Below, one piece after another: positions 40,160-51,865 of a stretch of DNA of 64,000 nt; within the stretch, counting starts at the first letter, position 1; every line of letters begins with the position of its first letter. The stretch covers positions 27,845,223-27,909,222 of the forward strand of contig CM038907.1 in assembly GCA_021904315.1 (NCBI GenBank). Direction: 5' to 3'. This DNA comes from Sphagnum magellanicum (taxonomy: Eukaryota; Streptophyta; Sphagnopsida; Sphagnales; Sphagnaceae). Position numbers and translations under genes: made by a program. The notes under the pieces are model-generated. The model was given only the letters and a program-made list of their open reading frames with translations. It searched no databases and was not told the DNA's origin.

Positions 40160-40445
40160 TTTTGATGAAAATGCGAAAAGAAAGCCTCTATTAAAAAAAT
40201 TTGATGAAAATGCAAAAAAGAAAGCTCTATGATTTCCATGAAGGACTTTTTTGAATTTAAAAAAAAAAATTGTCATCTCTATTAAAAAAATTTGATGAAA
40301 ATGCAAAAAGAAAGCTCTATGATTTCCATGAAGGACTTTTTTGAATTTAAAAAAAATAAATTGTCATCTCTATTTTAAAAAATTTGATGAAAATGCAAAA
40401 AGAAAGCTCTATGATTTCCATGAAGGATTTTTTTGAATTTTTTTA
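40160..40445. repeat. About 91 bp tandem repeat, three full units and a partial one
   Basis: TTGATGAAAATGCAAAAAG starts units at 40201, 40292 and 40384, each followed by CTCTATGATTTCCATGAAGG. A truncated unit starts at 40162. Units are nearly identical, so the array is recent. Confidence 0.85.
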
Positions 40446-43400
40446 TAAAAAAGTTTCATTTTTGAAAGAAAAAATACAATTTGACATATTTAAATTTTCA
40501 ACATAGGTGCTACCTAGGTGGCTAGTTATAAGCAAGACCCTATAAATTAGGGTGGGCAAGCTAATGTTTGAACAATTAAGGTAACATTTTATGGTCAGAG
40601 GGCCCCATTGTTTATGGTGTTCAAAGAGTAGATGGAGCCTTCCTCTTGATGCATTTGTCGCATTAAAAATCAACAAAAACAAACTAGAGGCGAGAAAATT
40701 ATGGCCCCCGAAATAAAGGGGGTCGTTTTTACAAAAAAAAAATTAGATCACATAGCTCATAACCAATTTTTGAACCCATCAAAAAATCCTTAAATATTAT
40801 TTTGTTGCCTTTAGAGTTACACAAAATGATTTGTAAAACTTAAGATGGCAATTTTAGAGCAATTTAAATCACTCAATTTGAACCCAAAAAAGAGAGAAAA
40901 AATTGTGCAATAATGAAGTAGGAGGGGTGAAAATGAAGGGAAAAAAAAAAAACATTTTGCAATTTGAAAAAAACATATATTTTTTTATTGCTCTTTTTTT
41001 GGCTTTTCCTTTGGCTTTGCATTTCAAAGATGATTTGTAGACCTTGAAAAGGCGCTCCTACGACATTTTCACCATAGGAGCGTGAAGGGTTTAGGACCAC
41101 GACACTAGATCAAACTTCAAACCCATTTGCTATATAGTTATTTTGTGAAACAAGTAATAAAATTGTTCGATGTGCCAACACAAAACCTAAGCTATTTTTT
41201 AAAAAATACTTTATATTTTGAGTTCTATCAAGTCCTTTGGCGCCTCCAAAGCACCTTATAAATCTATAAGGTGTTATGAGGGTGATAAATCTAAATGATG
41301 TCAATCTTTTTATGTTGGAGAAGGGCAAGTCATATATAAGGTTATATTTGTTCTAGGATTGGGAACTCCGGTTGGTGCCCTTGTTGCCAAGTTGTCAAAC
41401 AATGTAATCAATCCCCTTTGAACCTATCCTCCTTTTGCACTTAAAACATTCCAAGGTTTTTTCGGTGTTGGGTAGGTATCACAAAAAAGAGTAGGTACCT
41501 AGCTGATTTTTTAGGTGAATTCTTCAATTGAAAACTAATGGATATTGGATTAGGTGATATCCAACTCAATAACCCTCTTGCTAGCTTTCACCCAAATGAG
41601 AATCGGCTCCGTTTGAAATTTTCAAAAAGTTGATACTTAGGTAATATAGAAAGGCTTACCCATGTTCAATTTTTTAGTCTAGGTTTAGGTAGCTAGGGTT
41701 TAATATATAGGGTGTTTGGTAAGGTCTATTTCTAAGTTTTTTGTGCTAGGGTTTTCAAAGCTTATGGTTTAAGTTTGTAGGTAGGGTATTTGAAGAAAAG
41801 GTTTTTTGGCAACACCCAACAACTTTGCAATGGCTTATCTCATAGAGCCATTATTTCCACAAGAATAAGAGGGCCCAAGTGAGATCTTGGGTCCCACTTT
41901 GCTCAAGCTGTCCATGCATTTGATGTTTCATGACATGGATTATACGTCACAAATATGTGACCAATCTTGGGAAAGTTGTGAAATAGTGATGTGGCAAAAG
42001 TGTGAATTCAAAGTGTGTGGGAAAGTGCATGGAAATATTGACTTATATCCACAATTTTGCCTCAAAGCTTTCCCATTGATCTTTATAAAATTTTCATTAG
42101 ATTAAACCACACCTATCCCATTCATTTTCTCAACTTTTTTGTAGAATCATAGGTCAGTTATACCACTCTTGGCTCAAAGTATCCCACTTTTTTCCTCAAG
42201 TTCTCCACATTATTCACAAACAAATTAAACCATTTTTTTGCTCAAAACTTCATGTTTTTTTTCATATTAAACTTAATGTCATAATGCAAAACTTGACCAT
42301 TTCAAATCTTACATATATCAAATCAAGTTTAATGTCACAATGCAAGACTTCACAATCTCACAAATAAAAAGTTGTTTGGCATAAATTCGTACTATAATTA
42401 AGTTAATACCAATGTTATGGTCAAATGTTTTTAGGATCATTGTTATGAAAAATCCTAAACATATTTCTAGCAATGTAAAAAAGAAAACCATACAAAAATT
42501 GAGTTATGCCATTTGTATGTTGGGGGAGGTGGGGGGAGGTAGCTATGAAAATTGTTGTATACAAGGAGTTCAACATCAAGTTAGGTAATGTTTAAAAAAT
42601 CATGTTGATTATTTTGTTCCAACCCATTGTGATTCAAATGTTTGCAAGGAGTTGTTTTTCCATTGGTGTCAAGTTTGTCATTTATTTTGTCCTTTTGTGG
42701 TTCCTAGATATAATCAAAAAGCAAGCAAGGGCTTGGAAGCTGCACCACAAAAATTTAGCCACTTCGAGGTGAACAATAACCAATTTGTTGATTGGAAGAA
42801 TAATCAAATCATGCAATGCATAATTTGCCATCAAGAAATGATGGGACCAAAGATTTTGGCCTTGATCACAAGGTGCCACAAAAGCTTCATTGCTTACCAA
42901 ACGGCTAATGACATAACGAATATGAAAAAACATGTTGACTAAGATCATGTCAATTTATTTAAAAGGCATGTAGAAAAGGCAAATGTTCATCCTTGATGCC
43001 TTCTTGAGTGGGAGTCAACAAGTGATAAAATGTAACCCCAAGTGCCATCTTCCAATTTTTTTCCATTGTAAATCCATTCCCCAAAAATCATCATGAGATG
43101 TAGGTTAAGAGATTTTAGAAGATATCACAATATGTGTTGTTTGTGATCAAAGATTGTTTGCCATTAAGGATTGTTGAATCTATTTGGCTTCACATATGAC
43201 CACATTAGTTGTGCCTAAAAGTGGTGTTCCTATTTAGGAAAGTTTTCATTGAAAAAGTTCTTTTAGCATAAGTGAATATGTGTAGCCATTCATGGCTTAT
43301 CAAACACATTCTCTTTCAATCTTTGGATGTTAAAAGGGGCCCATGACATTTTTGTAATTGTTGTTAATTTTGTTTCTAATAGCTAGGAGCCCAAACATGT

Positions 43401-43904
43401 AATTGTTGGCTTGTTTGAAGGAAGTAATACGAGTTGTGTTGAAATGGTTGTAAAGTTGAAATAGTTTGACACATTTGATCTCACACAAAAGATCATGGTC
43501 TATGTTTAGGACAAGGGGTTCAATATGCAAACTTGTGCAACAACTTTCAATTTAGTTGTCTCATGTGATAGCCTTGGCTTGTTTGTGTGTTTTAATAGCT
43601 CTTGTTATGGGCATGCACTATTAAAGGTATGTCAATATGCTACTTTAGATGACAAGGTGGCTAAAGCATTATGTTATGGTTAAATAAAATTACACAAGTA
43701 GACATCCAAAAATGAATTGAACCAAAGGAGGTAAACATGAGACAAGGCTTTCATGGATTTCAATATGAGCCTTCACAAATTGAACACCTTCATGAAGATG
43801 AGGCATGTTTCTAGGTTGTAACCTTCATGATTTGTTGTTTATGGAAGGGCATTTTTGGGTGATTTTTTCAAGCTTTCATGTATAATAGATAATAAAATGT
43901 TTTT

Positions 43905-44290
43905 TCCATGAAATTGAAAGAGGGGACTTCACAAGTCCCTTTTTCTTTTCTCATTAGGATGGGAAAAGCCTTGAGTGAAAAAAGGGACTTGGGGCTATAT
44001 TAAAAAAAAATCTATAGTTTCAAAATAAGAAAGATTTCCCCATGACCAAAAAAGGGTCTTATTAGCTAACAAATCTTTTTTTCCTCTCCACAAAATTGGA
44101 AAGTGGGACTTGTAAGCTTGCAAGCCCTTATTTCCTTTCCCATCAAGATTGGGGAACGCCTTAAGCAAAGAAAAGGGGACTTGGGGCTATATTTTTCAAA
44201 TTTCCTTCAATCTCAAAAGAGAACTTGTTGGCCATCAATTTTTTTCTTCTTCTTATAGGATGGGAAACATCCTTCTTTGCATTTGGGGCT
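43905..44290. repeat. Degenerate ~180-190 bp direct repeat inside the hAT relic
   Basis: GGGACTTGGGGCTATATT occurs at 43983 and 44174. Each is preceded by a GGGACTT...AAG-CC block and followed by TTTC and CTCAAAA-like sequence, with a weaker third unit after. It shows no coding match, unlike its flanks. Confidence 0.6.
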
Positions 44291-44667
44291 AAGTTTTCAT
44301 ATCAAAATTTAATATTTGTCCACCAAACCAATTAAAGGAACTTGTTAATTATAGGATGAAAGAATTCCTTATTAAGAGGAGGATTGTTATCAACAATATT
44401 TGGGACTAGATGTTCATGGATGATTTTTTCCCATGGTTGATTTTGTCATGGTTAAGATTTGATGGCTGAGTTTTAATTTAGTATTTTTGCATGGTTTCTT
44501 TGTGATCTATGTTGTTATTTGCTTTTTTATTGTAGGTTTGAAAGTCACGTTTTACTATTCCAAAATGCTTGACTTACTGAAGCACAATTGCATTGTGTTA
44601 TAATTGATAAATAGTGGCATCATAAAGTCATGTTCCATCTCCAAGAATTTGGGCAACTTGTGAAACT

Positions 44668-45174
44668 GTGGTGAAAGTATTGTCACCAATTGTGACTAGA
44701 TGTGTTTTGAATCAAAATTACAAACATTGGTTTCTTAGAGACATGTTAATATTTGTCATAACCAAGACACATGAAATTTGTGATGAGCTAGGTAATTTAG
44801 TTGTTCCAAACAACTTGGTTGATCTTGAAGCAAATGTTTTTGATGCAAAATTGGAAGAATTCACAGTTTGCATGGAGCACCAAGTATTGAATGTTTTTCA
44901 CCTTTTCTTTTCCTTTTTGCATGAATTTGATAGGAAAAAATGTCACAATATATTGCATTTGATGTTGGATCTAAAGTTCGAAACTATGCACATGGTGACT
45001 AATTATTTAGGTCATGTAAATGTTTCTATTTTGGTTGTTCAATATGATGAACATTTGTTTCTAGTTTTATTGGTTCACTATTACAAGGTGTTGATGCCCA
45101 ATTTTCTTGATGAGGTTAAGGTGCATAACTTTGATTTTGAGTGTGATTTTTTTCTTTGTTATTATGGGGACTAA
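44668..45174 (+). pseudogene. hAT transposase fragment (longest open stretch)
   Basis: 168 codons from ATG to stop within the relic above, corresponding to the middle-to-late part of a hAT transposase. The LMLDLKFETMHMVTNYLGH block stands where the family has LDPRFK. It is the best preserved part, but has no promoter or intact flanking domains, so I treat it as non-functional. Confidence 0.65.
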
Positions 45175-46497
45175 TGCAAGAAAAGTGAAGAAACTTGTTA
45201 CACAAAAGTTTGGTGCATTTCATCATTATCATGTTGATGTGGATAACTACATTTGTGTGCATTGTTTTGGTGGCACATAGAGGAATATATGTTTATAATA
45301 GTGATTTTATTGTCTTGACAATTCTTGAAATTTTATAGAGTCAAATTGAGATGATTTTTTTTCTCCAATTGTAGGACTTCTCATTGCATTTTGTAGGTGT
45401 TGGTTGCAAATTGATGAACTTGATTAGTTGATTTTTTCAGCAAAAATTGGTCATGTGATCCACTAGTTGAGTGTTCTAAGCCTTCTAACCTTGTAGGTGC
45501 ATGCTAGGCAAAATTGAAGTTGATAGAAGAGTTCAATGTGGAATTTGAAAATGAGGTTGAGTGAGAATAATTCCTTAATATTCGTGATCCTTTTTTTATG
45601 GTCCTTGTTCCTTCTTGATCCAATGTACATTTGTTAGGGACATTTGTAATCCACAGACTTTTGAAGCAATCTGAAAATTGTTTTCGATACATTCCTTATT
45701 TCTTCTTGATTTCAATGCACATTTGTTAAGATCATTTGTTGTCCCGTTGGACTTGTGATGCAATTTGCCCTTTTGGATTTGTAAGTTGAATGTTCAATGT
45801 GAGTTGTTCCTTGTGACTTAATTGAAAGAAATTTCATTCTAATGAGGTGTTGGAATGTAATGTAAATTTCAAATAGTTGACCATGTGTGCTATAATAATA
45901 ATAGAGTATAAACAATTCATGTTCTTTGATTGAAAACTATCACATATACCCAATCAATTTTCTCTTAAAAAACAAAAAAAACCCAAATAATTGCCATTCA
46001 ACCTTATCAAACCCCCATACCCAACCAATGCTTAGAATTTGAAAAAATAGAAGAATTGAAACTCTTTTTAAATGAAAAAAGTCATGCTTGTAATTGGCTA
46101 TTCTTTGAAGATTCAAAAAACCACCTGACCTTGGTTAAAAGCTCATCATTAACCTTGACAAACTTATTTTCCAAACTTAACACAAGGTGAATTGCATCGG
46201 AACTGAATGCATTAAATTTAATGCATTAGGTTGTTAAACCATTCTCAAATCTTGATATTTTATGAATGAATGATGAAATGAGTAATTTAAAAATAAATCC
46301 AACATAGATATAATTTTAAAATGAAACATATCCCCTCAATGGATTATGTTTTTCAAAACTTACAATGGGAAGCATTTAACTTAATACATATGAAATTCTC
46401 CATGTTTTTAGAACTATTTTTACCAATTGCCATATTTCTACAATTTGTTCCAATATGTAGCCCAATTAGTGAGGATGCTTAGGTTTTAAAGCTTTCA

Positions 46498-46618
46498 TAA
46501 CTAGTTTATATAGCCAAACTTGGGCTAAGTCTTCTCATGGATGATCCCCGACTTTGGCTAAACCTTTGGATCATCGATGAGAAGGATTAGCCAAGTTTGG
46601 CTAGATATAAACTAGTTA
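46498..46618. mobile_element. Foldback (MITE-like) element, 121 bp
   Basis: Two arms of about 50 bp are almost perfect reverse complements. The left starts TAACTAGTTTATAT and the right ends ATATAAACTAGTTA, each followed inward by AGCCAAACTTGG, TCTTCTCATGGATGATCC or its counterpart. Only a short spacer separates them. No target-site duplication was obvious. Arm sequence relates it to the R2 family. Confidence 0.75.
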
Positions 46619-47704
46619 CAAAAGCAAAACACACACAATTAGCCTAGTGGGAGGCAGCAATCCCAAGAAACAAGTGGAAAAAATACACATCTGTTATTAG
46701 ATGCAAGTGAAATTTGGATGATGATTTGAAAATTTCATAAGGGTCCCAAGCATTGAAGTTATAGCATGGATGGAGGATCCCTAGGGTGAGTTGACATGAT
46801 TCATCCAATGGGAAACAAAGCATGATACTTTACAAGCTCCTCCTCCTCTCCTCTCCTCTCCTCTAGACTAGACTTTAAAGTAGGCCATAGCCCTGCTCAC
46901 CTTTCTAGTTCATTCATTGATGAGAGACAAAAGTGAGGACTTCTACACTCTAAAATAACTTGCTCTGATTTGATCCATTTTGTAATAAACCTAACCTGAC
47001 CTGGGTTAAACAACACTTATATTGGTACCATGGTTAAATCCCACAAGTTGACCTATTTGGGGGTTGGTTCTAAACATTGCAACTGATCTTTCGAGACTAA
47101 AATCAGGTCATCTGAGTGAGTTCCAAATTTATCATTTCTTGAGTTAAAATTATACCCTACTACCTACCTTGGCAGCTTCCACACTGATTATATTATTTAT
47201 AAAAAAATATTAAAATTCCTCCCCCAAATCAAAGAAGAAAAATGCCATCAAGGAAAAACTAGAGAATCTTTTAGAATAGGAAAGAATATTCCCTTTTTGG
47301 ACTTGGAATCTTAATTGCTTGGCAAACCTATGTTGGAGCTACTTTTGTACTCTAGTAGCCTAGCCTTGTAGAGGCCTTTTGCTTAAGAAGGTGGGCCAAG
47401 GCGAATGGACCCCCCCACATTGAGATCATGGTAAAACCCCCAAAACCCATTTAAATGGCCCCTACCTAGGTATTTATTATAAGGCAAGTATTTGGGAACC
47501 AATCAATATGCATATAATCCACAATTATTACCCAAAAATCAAATAAATTGAGTAACCATGGGTATTACTTTTTTTTTAAACCAATGAAATCAATAATTGG
47601 GGGGTTTTTAATTTTGATTTTGATATTGTTACCATGTGTGGCACAAAAAATTAAAATTAAAAAAAAACGTACCCAGCAAGTGTGTTTTTTTGGGGGAATT
47701 TTGA

Positions 47705-47750
47705 TTTGTAGCTAAAGTGGCAATCATCCTTATAGCTTCATTAGCCATAA
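47705..47750 (-). repeat. Dispersed repeat R2 fragment
   Basis: TAGCTAAAGTGGCAATCATC followed by CTTCATTAGCC matches the R2 core in reverse orientation. The far arm is lost or diverged. Confidence 0.45.
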
Positions 47751-49774
47751 TGTGACTATAAATCCGAAGTAAAGTACAAGTCTTTAATAATCCCTTTATA
47801 TGTTTGACTACGCAATGAAAACCATAATATACAAATCTTGTGCCAATGTAGGTGTTGGTTCATCCAAGTCTATTAGGGCAAAGCTTGGCGATGCGCCCAA
47901 CCTAATAAGCTAAGGGCAAGACATGTTTTCTATTACCACTAAAATTGATGCAAACATTTTACTAGGCTAATGTGTGTATAATTTCTTAAGTGATGAACTT
48001 TGTAAGCCAAGCTACTTGTAAACACTTTAAACACCACAAATGCAAATCAACTAAAATATTCCTTAATTCCGACTATAGAAAAAGGATTTTGATTAATTTT
48101 CAAACAAATTATTGTCGTCAAATGTTATCGTTTGTCAAAGTAAATGTTCAACTTACTTTAAGAATCATTCGATTTTTGGTAATGTGAATAATGCATCACT
48201 CACATGACCACACATACACATATGTGAGGTAAACTAAACTTTGTGGTTTCATTCATTACAATGTCAATATATGTGATGTTAATTGTGCCATACCATACGG
48301 TTGTATTAATATTCCAATTTGACATTAGGCTTTGAGGTTTCGTCCATTTCTGAAAATAAAAATGGATGAAACACTAATGAAAAGGAAAAAAAATCTTACA
48401 TGGATGCAAATCTTCTAGTTGAATGGATGTCAACATTCATCTGTCTGTTATTTTTATACCTACCAAAATTGAGATTTCATTTATGTATTATAACAAGTGG
48501 AGGCCTGACCCCTCCTTTGTTTCAAAAGGAGGCTAAAAAAATAATTTTAAACTAAAATTTAAAAATAAAAAAATATGAAAAAATAATAATAAATAAAAAA
48601 AGCCACTTGAGAAAATGGGCTGAACCAACCTCAAACCCAATATAGAGAGCATTCAATTGATTTCCTAACAAAACTAAAAATAAAACTTGGCTCCACAAGG
48701 GGTCCCCCCCCCCCAAAATGCCCATCATTATTATTAGGTCAAGAAATAATAAGGGGGCAATCCTTTGTGATTCCTTCCTCTTTGGTTGCAAGTTATAATT
48801 AGCTTGCAAAAACTAAGTGATAATTGGGTGTTTTGTTTTGTGGTTCCCAATACAATCTAATCTTTGTGTGAAGGGTCCTAAGAATGAGAATGTCCTAACA
48901 ATTATAATGAGAAAATCTAGCCTAGCCAATAAGGTCATCCATGACATGCTTTTTAAACTCTAAATAGTCTTGGCTTACTTTCTATTTTTTGTGCAACCCA
49001 ATATATATATATATATATATGCACCAAAGAGCAAACTCAAATGGGGTACTACTACAAATATCATGTGTTTTGTGTCCTCTTTAGTACCCTCTATTATGTG
49101 CCTTTTACTTATGTGATGATTTATTATGGTGTGTTTTTTAGGGTTTTTACAAGGGATTCCTCCATACTTTCAAAACCCTTTTTTATTTATAAAACACACA
49201 CACATTTCAGGCAAAAGGCAATGAGGTTATCTTACCTTACACTACCAAAAGTTTTCTAATTCCTAAAACCCTAAACCCTCCCACTAATTCCCAAATAGGG
49301 GAGTCATAACTTCTCACTATTGAGTAGTGATTCATTGGAATTAGTTGGTTTGAAAATTCTAACTCTCTCTTCACATAAATTTTTGTATTATCGTAGCCTA
49401 GGGGGTCATTTCCATTTCACAAAAATGAATAAATTTTATTTTTCAAAAGATGAATTCCTTTTTAATTTTTGAAATTATTATTATTTTTCCCATCATCTAC
49501 TATGACAAATGAGGATGATTTTCAACATGTCAACTTTATATTTTTCACAAAAATTTCATTTCACTACCTATTTTGAGGATTATTTAATGATGAAACTAAC
49601 CTTAGGGTAAGGTAGATAATTGGTTTGTGACACACCCACTAGTCATTCATTGGATGTGCACAACTAATGATAGATCACTTTGTGCCATAATCAACTAACT
49701 TCTCACAAACTCCAACAACTCCCTTGTTGGACTTGTATCCACTCATTGCCCTCCTAAGTGGTAATACTAGATCA

Positions 49775-50050
49775 TCATGTGTGAAAATTCATCCAAATTC
49801 ACCATGTGTTATTAAAATTCATCCAAATGCACCATGGTGTTAAAAATTCATCCAAATTCACCATGTGTTAAGACTCATCCAAATTCACAACATGTTAAAA
49901 CTCATTCAAATTCACCACGTGTTTAAAATTCATCCAAATATATTATTCATTGTGTGTTGAAATTCATCCAAATATATTATTCATCGTGTGTTAAAATTCA
50001 TCCAAATATATTATTCATCATGTGTTAAAATTCATCCAAAAATGCATCAT
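49775..50050. repeat. About 30-35 bp tandem repeat, about nine units
   Basis: AAATTCATCCAAAT alternates with TCACCATGTGTTA early in the array and with ATATTATTCATCGTGTGTT later, showing two subfamilies side by side. Confidence 0.8.
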
Positions 50051-50087
50051 GTGTTGTTTGTTGCCTATTTTCTTTTATTGGGCTTTC

Positions 50088-50140
50088 GTTTGTTTGTTTG
50101 TTTGTTCTTTCTTTCTTTCTTTCTTTCTTGCTTGCTTATT
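50088..50140. repeat. GTTT and TTTC microsatellites
   Basis: A GTTT run passes into a TTTC run and then TTGC units. Confidence 0.8.
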
Positions 50141-50386
50141 CAGGGCTAGGCACAAGTCTTTTGTTTATTTATTTATTATTAGAGTGAGGTTAAAAGCAAA
50201 GAATATTTAGAGTGAAAGAGCATTTGGAACTGATTTAAGTAGCGCGCAATATTCTCTGCGTCTGACATGGGGTATATTTTTTGCCCAGATTTGCTTCCGC
50301 ACTTTCCCCACAATCACACATGCCCACTTGTGTGCCCAATTAATTGCCTCTGCTTCCTTTATCACTCCCCCCCACTGCCCCCTCTA

Positions 50387-50417
<31 letters not shown>

Positions 50418-50492
50418 ATTCTTTTTCAAATTTTGTGAGGTTGGTGTGTTAGTTGGTGACAGACTTTTCAAATACAAATAAATAAAAATTAC

Positions 50493-50496
<4 letters not shown>

Positions 50497-50532
<36 letters not shown>
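50497..50532. repeat. TA dinucleotide microsatellite
   Basis: About 18 TA units. A shorter AT run is at 49002-49020. Confidence 0.85.
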
Positions 50533-50535
<3 letters not shown>

Positions 50536-50536
50536 G

Positions 50537-50588
50537 TTGCTTAAAGTGACAATCATGCATGAGTCCATTAGCCAAATTTGGCTATGTC
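50537..50588 (-). repeat. Dispersed repeat R2 fragment beside a TA microsatellite
   Basis: GCTTAAAGTGACAATCATGC followed by AGTCCATTAGCCAAATTTGG matches the R2 core. It directly follows a TA run at 50497-50532. Confidence 0.5.
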
Positions 50589-50879
50589 CCAAAATATGAA
50601 ATCCAGAAATTCTTAACCGCCCCTTTCATATACCCGAAAATTTACGGGAATATTGTGACAGAATATTTATGTTCCCTTTTTTTTAAAAAATTAGAGTTCT
50701 GGCGAAAATTCGCAACCAAAAGAACGCTGGCTGGTTGGAGCCTTTTGTCTAAATATGGCGAATTTGGAATCTCTTCCCTCATAATGTGGCGAAATTCATT
50801 TGCCCTTTTTATCCCCAAAATTATTATTATTGCTATTTATCATTGCCACCTCCACTTTTTTTTTTGGGTAGCCACAAAC

Positions 50880-51685
50880 TGCTGCCCGGCGTCCTTTCTT
50901 CCCTCCCTCGCTCCCTCCCTCCCTCCCGCCCGCTCGTCCCTTACACTGCGCCTGCTTCCTCTCCTACCACTGCGCCTGCTTCGTCTCCTGCTTGCGTTAT
51001 AAAATGCGCTTCGCCTCGCCATGTCTTGGCATCATTTTCATTTCGTCACACATCGCCCTTCGCCGCCCTGCTTCTTCTTGGGTCGCTCTGTTGCTTTTTC
51101 TTTCCAAATCCCAACCAGCTGCATGATCCAATTATTTGACTCTCTCTTATGTTTTTTTCTTTCTCAGCTAGAATATTCAAGTAATTTATATCACGTGATC
51201 AGTATTCCGGAGCTTATAATACATGAGTTGAAGAGATTCAAGCTCATGCGTGTACTTGTTATTCATTTTCGGGTAGTTTGTTTTCTATGTTCAATTCAGA
51301 TGATGATCTATAATTCTTTCAACTGAGCAGCTTTTCTTCAACATGAACTTATAGCCTGCAAATTAATTTAAGAATTTTTCTCATGTCAAGATATCGATCG
51401 CTGCAGCAAATTAATCCATTTAGTACTTGCAGCTAGAGAATTAGTTGATAATTTCGCAGTACTCCAAGCTGCTTATATCAGCGCTGATAGATCAATATAT
51501 TTTCCATGTACTTGTGACGAATTAGAAGCTGCTTGATCTTGAGGTCATTGATTATAAGAACTCGCGCACAGCTAGGGGGTTAATCTTCGACTGTGGCCTC
51601 TCGACTAGTTTGAGAAGATCTCAAACTAGTTTGGAAGAGCTAGCTAGTTAACTAGTCGAAGACTTGCAGCAGCAACAGCAGCATC
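50880..51685 (+). promoter_or_regulatory. GC island, TATA box and long structured leader
   Basis: A C/T-rich, GC-rich island (about 50880-51090) stands out in AT-rich surroundings. It includes two tandem copies of ACTGCGCCTGCTTC (50945-50984) and a TATAAAA box at 50998-51004. About 680 bases separate the TATA box from the ATG at 51686, so the leader is long or contains an intron. The end of the leader holds the hairpin listed separately. Confidence 0.45.
51584..51662 (+). other. Two-part hairpin in leader
   Basis: An inner perfect 11 bp stem pairs ACTAGTTTGAG (51604-51614) with CTCAAACTAGT (51620-51630) around a five-base loop. An outer perfect 9 bp stem pairs TCTTCGACT (51584-51592) with AGTCGAAGA (51654-51662). 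Part of the space between can pair too (CTCT with AGAG). It ends 23 bases before the ATG at 51686. Confidence 0.7.
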
Positions 51686-51865
51686 ATGGTGTGCAGCTTG
51701 TTGAGCCGCGGCAGCTCGCATGGGCTGAAGTCGTATACCCATCCTGCAGGGCCACAACCAGCTGCAACAACGCCTGCACCTGTTGTACACAACCCCGGAC
51801 CCGCCACTCAAACTCCGACTCCCTATCCTCCTCCTCCCCACGACTCACAAGGTCACCCCAACTAG
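51686..51865 (+). CDS. Short proline-rich ORF, 59 aa
   Basis: ATG to TAG with no break. It begins MVCSLLSRGSSHGLKSYTHP and continues with an Ala/Pro/Thr-rich half containing TPTPYPPPPHD, ending GHPN. The GC content and Pro/Ala/Ser codons stand out against the AT-rich flanks, and a TATA-bearing GC island lies upstream. There is no signal peptide or membrane segment and I do not recognise a family with confidence. Overlapping frames are also open (51664-51993 plus, 51644-51841 minus), so the coding call rests on composition and context. Other readings are a non-coding transcript or one exon of a longer gene. Confidence 0.4.
   Translation: MVCSLLSRGSSHGLKSYTHPAGPQPAATTPAPVVHNPGPATQTPTPYPPPPHDSQGHPN

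Larger units (their letters stand above)
38851..42599. other. No recognised gene
   Basis: Besides the 91 bp array and the AAGT run, only short ORFs with no familiar content. Confidence 0.4.
42600..45560 (+). mobile_element. Decayed hAT-type DNA transposon
   Basis: Translated pieces in order match plant hAT-like transposases. 42811-42950 encodes a BED zinc finger: CIICHQEMMGPK, RCHKSFIAYQTANDI, MKKHVD, then an in-frame stop and DH. Around 43150-43200 comes LRIVESIWL. An open stretch at 44668-45174 (168 aa) carries VLSPIVTRCVLNQNYKHWFL and HNILHLMLDLKFETMHMVTN, ending YYKVLMPNF. Near 45515 is IEVDR-like sequence from the C-terminal dimerisation region, out of frame. Many stops and frameshifts lie between the pieces, so it cannot encode a transposase. 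Terminal inverted repeats and an 8 bp target duplication were not found, so the ends are approximate. Confidence 0.75.
45561..50496. other. No recognised gene
   Basis: Contains the foldback element, a CTCCT run (46842-46865), a second telomere-like AAACCCTAAACCCTCC near 49263-49280 and the 49.8 kb array. ORFs are short and uninformative. Confidence 0.4.
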
